This document shows, one piece after another, positions 57,405-64,000 of a stretch of 64,000 bases of DNA. A program made the position numbers and the translations under genes. Each line of letters opens with the position of its first letter. Position 1 is the stretch's first letter. Source of the stretch: Cochliopodium minus (taxonomy: Eukaryota > Discosea > Himatismenida > Cochliopodiidae); assembly GCA_024220525.1 (NCBI GenBank), contig JAMYWO010000015.1, positions 109,158-173,157 on the forward strand. Reading direction: 5' to 3'. The notes beneath the pieces were generated by a model. It was given only the letters and a program-made list of their open reading frames with translations. It did not search any database and had not been told where the DNA came from.

Positions 57405-58599
57405 TTATTTGTTTCTTTTTTTATTGTGGGGATGGTTGACATCAGATTTTTTCACAATCTTTATTTTTGGTTTTTGAGATTGTGTTGGTTGAAGGAAGGG
57501 AATAGTTGGGATTTGATCAGATACGATGGTTGGATTGAGTTTTGGGATAGGAACGGAATTATTAAAATTGTTTTCAAAAGAGATGTTATGTGAAAAGTTA
57601 TCATTTGGTGTATCAATAATTGGAGAAAAGTTTGGGTTTGTTGAATTTTCTGATTTGTCTTCAACTGTCTTAGTTTCCTCATCTAATTTCTTGGTTTCCT
57701 CTTTAATTTCTTCTTTTTTATTCAACAGAGATTTATATTCCTCCGCCATGACTTTTTGGAATTCCTGATATTCCAATCTTCTAGAGTTGTTGATTCTCAA
57801 AAAAAGACCATAGTTATCCATTTGACAGAGATAATTCTCTTCCAATGTTTTACTTACAATTTCTTCAAGAGAATTGAGGTACTCCTTGTTTTCCAACTTT
57901 TTCTGTTCTTCATTCAAGTAATTTATCCAATTTTCGTTGACATCTTTAAACTGAATCTCCTCCAAGTTGAACTTTCTCTCCATTTCTAACCGATGAAACT
58001 CTAGCTGTTGGTACTTGATTTTGTTTTCCTCGGAAAGTTCTTCAAAGTTGATAAAAATTTCTCTTTCTCCCTCTTTTTTAGTTTCTTCAAAAGAAGAATT
58101 AAAATTGTCATTAAAATTGTCATTAAAATTGTTATTAAAATTAATGTTTTGTTGGATGTTTTCTTGTTGATCAAAGTTGATGAAAGGAAAATCAGTGAAG
58201 ATTTGTTGATTAAAATCAACAAAAGTGAAAACATTTCCATTCTCCATCTCCCTCTGCTTCCTCTGCTGTTCCTCAAGCAACATCTGGTTCCTACGAAGCT
58301 CCTCCAACTGTTTCTTCCTCCTCAACTCATCTCCACTCAAAGAAACATTCCCCTCTTCCTCCTCCCTTTCTTTCTTTTGTTTCTCATCAAGTAACTTTTG
58401 TCTTTTGAGAAGATCTTCTAACTGTTGTTGTCTACGAAGTTCTTTCTCCATCAGTTTCCTTTTCTCTTCTTCGATTTGCTGTTGGAGGATCTCCTCTTCC
58501 TTCTCCCTTTGTTTTCTCAACTTTTCCTCGTGTTCTCTTTGTTTCCTTTGTACTTCTTCAAATTCTTTTTTAACCCTTTCTTCTTCCTCTTTTTCTTTT
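57405..58599 (-). CDS. Glu/Arg/Lys coiled-coil protein, 3' part (probable end of the J-domain gene)
   Basis: A single exon begins after TTTTGTTAG in phase 2 and reads KEKEEEERVKKEFEEVQRKQ and similar coil for about 130 residues. A Phe/Asn-rich stretch (NFNNNFNDNFNDNFN) and another helical part (LEFHRLEMERKFNLEEIQFK) follow, ending at the stop 57405-57407. It has no start or leading domain. The J-domain gene at 25952-28441 ends in the same type of coil at a phase-2 donor inside the same repeat, and L-K-K-E-K-E is restored when the two are joined. An N-terminal ATG at 58616 lies in the intron and is not a true start. Confidence 0.75.
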
Positions 58600-59640
58600 C
58601 TAACAAAATGAATCATTTATTTTTTATTTTTTATTTTTTATTTTTTATTTTTTATTTTTTATTTTTTATTTTTTATTTTTTATTTTTTNNNNNNNNNNNN
58701 NNNNNNNNNNNNNNNNNNNNNNNNNNNNNNNNNNNNNNNNNNNNNNNNNNNNNNNNNNNNNNNNNNNNNNNNNNNNNNNNNNNNNNNNNNNNNNNNNNNN
58801 NNNNNNNNNNNNNNNNNNNNNNNNNNNNNNNNNNNNNNNNNNNNNNNNNNNNNNNNNNNNNNNNNNNNNNNNNNNNNNNNNNNNNNNNNNNNNNNNNNNN
58901 NNNNNNNNNNNNNNNNNNNNNNNNNNNNNNNNNNNNNNNNNNNNNNNNNNNNNNNNNNNNNNNNNNNNNNNNNNNNNNNNNNNNNNNNNNNNNNNNNNNN
59001 NNNNNNNNNNNNNNNNNNNNNNNNNNNNNNNNNNNNNNNNNNNNNNNNNNNNNNNNNNNNNNNNNNNNNNNNNNNNNNNNNNNNNNNNNNNNNNNNNNNN
59101 NNNNNNNNNNNNNNNNNNNNNNNNNNNNNNNNNNNNNNNNNNNNNNNNNNNNNNNNNNNNNNNNNNNNNNNNNNNNNNNNNNNNNNNNNNNNNNNNNNNN
59201 NNNNNNNNNNNNNNNNNNNNNNNNNNNNNNNNNNNNNNNNNNNNNNNNNNNNNNNNNNNNNNNNNNNNNNNNNNNNNNNNNNNNNNNNNNNNNNNNNNNN
59301 NNNNNNNNNNNNNNNNNNNNNNNNNNNNNNNNNNNNNNNNNNNNNNNNNNNNNNNNNNNNNNNNNNNNNNNNNNNNNNNNNNNNNNNNNNNNNNNNNNNN
59401 NNNNNNNNNNNNNNNNNNNNNNNNNNNNNNNNNNNNNNNNNNNNNNNNNNNNNNNNNNNNNNNNNNNNNNNNNNNNNNNNNNNNNNNNNNNNNNNNNNNN
59501 NNNNNNNNNNNNNNNNNNNNNNNNNNNNNNNNNNNNNNNNNNNNNNNNNNNNNNNNNNNNNNNNNTTTATTTTTTATTTTTTATTTTTTATTTTTTATTT
59601 TTTATTTTTTATTTTTTATTTTTTATTTTTTATTTTTTTA
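58600..59640. repeat. (TTTTTTA)n repeat around an 877-base gap
   Basis: Perfect TTTTTTA units from about 58618 to 58688, 877 N (58689-59565), then the same repeat to about 59635. The repeat probably defeated assembly. The missing front of the metaxin gene and of the coiled-coil gene cannot both be assigned to the gap from sequence alone. Confidence 0.9.
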
Positions 59641-59671
59641 AATTTTGTTGTTTTTTGATTATTTTTGGAAG

Positions 59672-60426
59672 GTGATTTAAATGACGTGTTGGAGTACAAC
59701 CAATGGGTAGACACAGACAACAGTGAATCCACCAAAAATAGCCACGCCAACTTATTGCCCTTCCCAGTCAACCACATCGTCCCTGAAATAGAGCACCATA
59801 AAAAGACCTTCCTATTCAATCAAAGGGCAGTCAAAGAGCCACAAGTAAAAATAAACTTTAAAAAATCACAAATAAAAAAATCATTAAAAAAAAATAAATG
59901 AAATGAAAAATATAAAAATCATAATGTTGAAAAATTGTAATATTGGAAAAATAATTTTTTTAGATTTATGATGAAGCCGAAGAGTTTTATGCTGCTCTTT
60001 CTGATAGACTTGGAATTAGAACTTATTTTTTTGAAGAAGAAAAGCCATCTGCTCTTGATGCAATTATATTTGGACATCTCGTTGTAAGAAATACAAAATA
60101 AAATAAATTAAATAAAATGATGATAAAAAATATAATGTTAAAAAAAAATTATTAATTTAAAGGTTCACTTGTACTGCCAAATTAATGACAACAAGCTTTC
60201 ACAATTAATTTCAAAATTTAACAATTTGGTTGTTTTCACAGAAAATATCCTCAAAAGATTTTTCAACGTAGAGCCCAAAACAAGCACTCAGAGATACATC
60301 AAAGACAAGGAGAAAGAGATTGGCTCAAATGATAGAAAGTGGTTGTTGCCTTTTGCTTTGTTTGGGTGTGTTGCTTTTTATATTTGGAGAAAAAATCAAG
60401 CAAATCAAGCAAACAATCACAAATAA
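59672..60426 (+). CDS. metaxin-like mitochondrial outer-membrane protein, 3' part
   Basis: Exons 59672-59844, 59964-60083 and 60163-60426. YDEAEEFYAALSDRLGIRTY, FFEEEKPSALDAIIFGHLVV and HLYCQINDNKLSQLISKFNN follow the glutathione-transferase C-terminal fold of metaxins/Sam37 (the EEKPSALDAI pattern is characteristic). The protein ends with a tail anchor, WLLPFALFGCVAFYIW, and a short basic end. Metaxins work with the SAM complex in inserting outer-membrane beta-barrels. The N-terminal thioredoxin-like part is absent because the 5' exon(s) would lie in or beyond the repeat gap. Confidence 0.82.
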
Positions 60427-60509
60427 AAAAAACAATGAGATTTTAATTTAATTAAATAATATTTATAATTAAATTTAATATTAAATAATTAAATATAAAA
60501 ATTGTTTTT

Positions 60510-61016
60510 TTATTTGAAGAATCTTAAAGAATTTAGAAAAAAAATTCCAGAAGAAATTTCAATCTTATTGTATAAAGTCTCCAAATCATGTCCGTTCTCC
60601 ATCTCACCCCACTTCCTAGTCTGCACATCCTGCTCAATCTGAGCAGCCTTGATAGCAGTATCGACATCAATTTTGCTGTAATAAATAGCCATAGCAAGAA
60701 TAGCAGACTTTGTGTTGTTGACAAGAGTTTCAACAGCAGTTAATTCCCAGTTGTCCAACTTGTTAAGAAATCTACGGACACATTCGACGGCCTTTTCGGG
60801 TTGTTGTTTGGTCACGGTGGGCTCAGTGTCCAACTTTACGTCGTATTTCTTCTCAAACCATTCGACGAGGGGCGTGTGGTACTTTTTGATTGCTTCGTTG
60901 AGTTTGATTTCGTATTTTGGTGCGGTGAAGGTGAAGTTGTCTGTTTCGAATTGCCTGAGTGTTCCTTCTATTATTCTGTCTCTAAATACTGGAGTGTATT
61001 CCATTGATGTGTATGT
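60510..61016 (-). CDS. ATPAF2: ATP12-type mitochondrial F1-ATPase assembly factor (C-terminal domain)
   Basis: One exon from about 61016 (after AAAAAAAG) to the stop 60510. LRQFETDNFTFTAP, the strongly conserved HTPLVEWFEKKYDVKLDTE, LDNWELTAVETLVNNTKSAI, YSKIDVDTAIKAAQIEQD and RKWGEMENGHD are hallmarks of ATP12, the chaperone of the F1 alpha subunit in the mitochondrial matrix. The frame is open upstream of the first ATG (KTYTSMEYTP), so that ATG is internal. The N-terminal domain (about 150 residues) and targeting sequence are missing; the sequence to the right ends at the n and repeat at 61263-61340. Truncation is likely an assembly effect. Confidence 0.85.
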   Translation of the reverse strand, partial: TYTSMEYTPVFRDRIIEGTLRQFETDNFTFTAPKYEIKLNEAIKKYHTPLVEWFEKKYDVKLDTEPTVTKQQPEKAVECVRRFLNKLDNWELTAVETLVNNTKSAILAMAIYYSKIDVDTAIKAAQIEQDVQTRKWGEMENGHDLETLYNKIEISSGIFFLNSLRFFK

Positions 61017-61468
61017 CTTTTTTTAAAAAAGAAAAAGAACAAAATTAAAATTATTTACAATTTTTGTTAAAAATTATTTTGTGAGTTCTTTTATAATTAT
61101 TGTTTTTTCAGATACGTTTGAGTTTAAAGTTTAAAGTTTAAATTTTTCAATTTCAATTTATGTTTAATTTTTCGATGGATAAATGTGATTTAAGTATATT
61201 TTTGTGAGATCTATCTGTATAATCTTTTCTTGATTCCATTTCTTTTTATTCATTTCAATAAANATTTTTTATTTTTTATTTTTTATTTTTTATTTTTTAT
61301 TTTTTATTTTTTATTTTTTATTTTTTATTTTTTATTTAATAAATTTTATTTTTTTTTGGAAACTAACATTAAATTAAAATCTAACCAATTTTTTAAAAAG
61401 AAAAAATCTCTCAAAACAATAATACCAACACAGATCATAATGAAGAAAGACCAGAGATTTTCCTTTCA
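61017..61468. other. non-coding stretch with single n and TTTTTTA repeat
   Basis: About 245 bp of AT-rich intron-like sequence, an n at 61263, a perfect TTTTTTA array to about 61340, then the 5' flank of the Rap1GAP gene. No ATP12 N-terminal exon is seen. A uORF of 11 codons (61440-61472) precedes and overlaps the Rap1GAP start. Confidence 0.6.
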
Positions 61469-61472
61469 ATGA
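61440..61472 (+). promoter_or_regulatory. short upstream ORF overlapping the Rap1GAP start
   Basis: ATG AAG AAA ... CAA TGA encodes MKKDQRFSFQ. Its stop TGA shares bases with the start ATG of the main frame (ATGA, 61469-61472). If transcribed, it would require leaky scanning or reinitiation. Confidence 0.4.
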
Positions 61473-63302
61473 GCTCTTCTTTCAGTGTTACGAAGAGTGA
61501 GGGATACAATATCGAAGAAGCGAAGGAGCCCAACAAATCTGTTTTTTCTTCGAGAAACTTGGAAATTTTCGATCAAGAACAAGATAATGTTCCTTATTGT
61601 ACTTCTGTTTCCAAAGTTCAACATACTCACTTATCTGGTAATTTAATTTAATTATTTCTTGAATTTAAATTTTTGGTTTTTTGTAAAATTTATTTTTTTT
61701 GTTATTTTTGTTCATTTTTTTAAATTGATGATTTATTTTTCATTTTTTTTTTTTTTCATTTCATTTTTATTTTTACTTATTTTTTTGAATTGATTAATTT
61801 TTTATTTTTCATTCATTTTTAATCTTTTTTTTTTTGAATTTTTTTGTTATTTTTTTCAAATAGATTTATTTTGATTTATATCATTTTTTTATATTTTTTA
61901 TTTTTTATTTTATTTTTTATTTTTTTATTTTTATTCATTTATTTTTATTAAAGGAGTGGACAATAGTGTGGGTCCAATCATTTTGTCCATCACTAATTCC
62001 CCAATGTCCGACAAAGATTACCATATGGTAGTGTGGTCAGCTGACGGAATAAACTCCCTCCAAATACCTGGTTCTCAAATTGGGAAAAGTTTCACCAAAT
62101 CAAAAGTAAAACAAAAAAATATAAAATAAAAAAATAATAAAATTAACAAATAATTAAAATAAAAAAATAAAAAAATAAAAAATAAAAAAATAAAAAATTT
62201 CTAAATGATATTTTTTTCAGTTGGGTACTTTGAAAGGAGTAATTAGGGAAAAATACAAATTGGAAACCAATCTAAAAATCATAGCAAAGGAAAAGCAAAC
62301 AATATTATCACAAAAACTCGCTTCTTTTGAACAACAGAAATTGGTCAAGCAATACAAATTTGGTGTTTTGTTGTGCAAGGAAGGACAAAAATTGGAAGAA
62401 GAAATGTTTTCAAACAGTAAAAAAATAAAAAGAAAAAATTTATTTTTTATTTTTCTTGATTAATTAATTTTTTATATTTTTAATTCATTTTAATTTTTTA
62501 GAGGATGGAAGCGAAAATTTCAATGAATTTTTGAAATATTTGGGTGATGAAATAACTTTGTTAGGATGGGACAAATATAGAGGAGGATTGGACAATAAAA
62601 GTAAATTTATTTTTATAATTTAAAATAAATATTTAATATTTTTATTTTGAATATTTTTTATTATTTTATTTTTTTGCAGATGGAAATACTGGTGAAAAAT
62701 CAGTTTACAAGGTACATAAATTCGAGAACCATGAACAAGAATTCGAGATTATGTTCCATGTGTCCACTATGTTGCCCCATACTCCATTGAACGATCAACA
62801 GTTGGAAAGAAAAAGACACTTGGGAAATGACATTGTATTGATTATTTTTATCGATGGAAAAGATACTTGTTTTGATCCAAAGACTATTGCTTCTGCTTTT
62901 ATTCGTAATTCATTTACAAATTTATTTCAATTAAATTTTATTTCATTCATTTATTTTTATTTTTTTAAATTAGATGTATATATTGTAGTAAGACCTATTT
63001 TTGATGAAAACAACCAAGTCACACACTATTCCATAACTGTAACAAACAAATTTGGAGTAAAGTCTTATAATCCTCACCTACCAAATCCTAACATCTTTGC
63101 AAAAGATTCTAATTTGTCCAAATTTTTGTTGACAAAACGTAATTCTTTCCTCCCTTTTTTAATATTTCATTTCATAAATTTATTTTTGATAGTAATTAAT
63201 GCTGAAAGATCTTGTTATGATGCTCCAGTATTTAGAACAAAATTTTCTAGAACCAGAAAGACTCAACTATTATCATATTTCAAAGATTTAGAATTATTTT
63301 AA
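61469..63302 (+). CDS. stand-alone Rap1GAP-family GTPase-activating protein
   Basis: Exons from 61469 (MSSSFSVTKSEGYN) include VGPIILSITNSPMSDKDYHM, the N-terminal dimerisation-type domain, and then YKFGVLLCKEGQKLEEEMFS, YRGGLDNKNGNTGEKSVYK, FEIMFHVSTMLPHTP, the Asn-thumb helix RKRHLGNDIVLIIF, DVYIVVRPIF, FGVKSYNPHLPNPNIF and INAERSCYDAP. The protein is about 450 residues and ends soon after the catalytic domain. Rap1GAP uses the Asn of this helix rather than an Arg finger, and it is present, so activity on Rap-like GTPases is expected. The domain order and motifs parallel the C-terminal unit of the myosin fusion at 13665-15716. Confidence 0.88.
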
Positions 63303-63360
63303 ATTATTTGTTTGTTTGTAAAAAAATAAAAAAACTTTTAAAGAAATAAATTAATTTTTA

Positions 63361-64000
63361 TTATTTGTTATTTTCCAAAAACTTTTTCAATCTTGATATG
63401 CAAACATCTTTCCCCAAAACTTCCATTGTCTCACCAACACCAGCACCAACTTGAGTAGCAGTAAGAACATATCTCAAAGGAACAAAGAATTCAGAATGAT
63501 CTTTGAGTTTATTTTCTTGAGTCAAAACATGGATACATTCATTTATTTTCTCATTTTTCCATTCATCTATTAACAAAAGCTTTTCATAGCACATTTGTAA
63601 AAGATTCAACGTGTTTTCTTTCCACATTTTTTGTTTGAAAGTGGTTGCTTTTTCTGTTGTATAATCAGGTTCAGTAAAAAAGTAAGGGCACAATTCCACA
63701 ATTTTCTTATTTAAAAAATTACAAAATTAAATTGAAATAAATGAAAAAGACTTTACATTTAAAACCGAAATTCTATCTTGAATAACAAAAACTACATTTT
63801 TGATATATTCTTCGTCAAATGCATGAGATAAACGATTTTGATCATTCTCAAAAGAGCTAACCAACAAAACCTTAAGATTCTTTACAAGTGTTTCCAACTT
63901 TGAAGGGTTTTGAAGGTAAGACTTTGTGTGTTGAGAATTGATCCAATTAAGTTTTTTGATGTTGACAATTGCTCCTCCTTTGTGCACTTTATTCAAAGAA
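63361..64000 (-). CDS. EARS2: glutamyl-tRNA synthetase, bacterial/mitochondrial type, 3' part
   Basis: Two exons (63727-64000, continuing off the window, and about 63361-63705). The residues KGGAIVNIKKLNWINSQHTK match the segment after the KMSKS region in bacterial-type GluRS. The helical anticodon-binding end includes ELCPYFFTEPDY, and LRYVLTATQVGAGVGETMEV followed by LGKDVCISRL, a close fit to the GltX C-terminus (LR..LTG...G......LG). An organellar enzyme charging mitochondrial tRNA is inferred. The 5' exons lie beyond position 64000. Confidence 0.85.

Noticed and set aside
1-58688. Two circular DNA molecules of 25.8 and 32.6 kb
   Set aside because: End-to-end gene continuity fits circles, but misordered contigs at n-marked repeat joins explain it more simply. 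Kept only as an alternative.
58425-59675. A 416-codon plus-strand frame across the gap
   Set aside because: Most of it is N, and the rest is repeat and the antisense of coiled-coil coding sequence.
1-64000. tRNA, rRNA or snRNA genes
   Set aside because: No cloverleaf-like or conserved RNA segments were noticed by eye. A covariance-model scan could still find a small one.

Overview
The window is nuclear DNA of an AT-rich, intron-dense, mitochondriate eukaryotic microbe. Coding exons are interrupted by short, extremely AT-rich GT...AG introns, many made of (TTTTTTA)n or similar simple sequence. The gene content points to an amoeboid protist: a myosin carrying GTPase-activating domains, a Rho GTPase, an SH3 protein with an Arp2/3-activating tail, LIM and Rap1GAP proteins, and a DPE2-type disproportionating enzyme with CBM20 domains. 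Amoebozoa-like is my best guess, but the sequence does not fix the lineage. A metaxin, an ATP12 assembly factor and an organellar-type glutamyl-tRNA synthetase argue for ordinary mitochondria.

Layout: 0.2-4.3 kb, 5' part of DPE2 (-); 4.5-6.3 kb, single-pass membrane protein with a beta-solenoid-like ectodomain (+); 6.4-6.9 kb, small unknown (+); 7.2-15.7 kb, 17-exon myosin-DEP-RhoGAP-Rap1GAP fusion (+); 15.9-16.9 kb, atypical Rho GTPase (-); 17.3-19.6 kb, SH3/coiled-coil/poly-Pro/acidic-tail protein (-); 20.4-21.6 kb, two-RRM protein (+); 21.8-24.6 kb, LIM protein (+); 24.7-25.7 kb, 3' part of DPE2 (-); 26-28.4 kb, 5' part of a J-domain coiled-coil gene (-); 28.7-37.5 kb, UTP20 (-); 37.8-39.3 kb, pseudokinase (-); 39.5-40.2 kb, RING protein (-); 40.6-43.5 kb, amidotransferase-like and unknown genes (-); 43.7-44.4 kb, small unknown (+); 44.6-51.4 kb, TRIP12/UPL3-type HECT ubiquitin ligase (+); 51.6-53.6 kb, SixA-like histidine phosphatase with a Lys/Asp tail (-); 53.8-55.9 kb, RNA polymerase III subunit RPC3 (+); 56.2-57.4 kb, F-box/SPRY protein (+); 57.4-58.6 kb, 3' part of the J-domain gene (-); then an 877-base gap, metaxin 3' part (+), ATP12 C-terminal domain (-), stand-alone Rap1GAP (+) and mitochondrial glutamyl-tRNA synthetase 3' part (-).

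The standout biology is in the first 25 kb. One predicted polypeptide of about 2,080 residues joins a myosin motor, a single-alpha-helix-like Glu/Arg/Lys region, a DEP domain, a degenerate RhoGAP domain, a paired-CxxC zinc-binding-like module and a complete Rap1GAP unit. It converges on a Rho GTPase with an abnormal switch II and lies near an SH3-CA Arp2/3-activator candidate and a LIM protein. This looks like an actin/Ras-family signalling neighbourhood.

The assembly needs caution. Single 'n' bases at 4309, 25873, 41448 and 61263, a 100-N gap flanked by the same 77 bp, and the 877-N gap divide the window into seven pieces. Genes break at several of these joins. The DPE2 half ending near position 156 continues in phase, with no missing family residues, at 25748. 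The J-domain gene half ending at 25952 continues in phase at 58599. Pieces therefore appear misordered by scaffolding through the TTTTTTA repeats. Apparent fusions across those joins should not be believed. The myosin fusion contains no such join.
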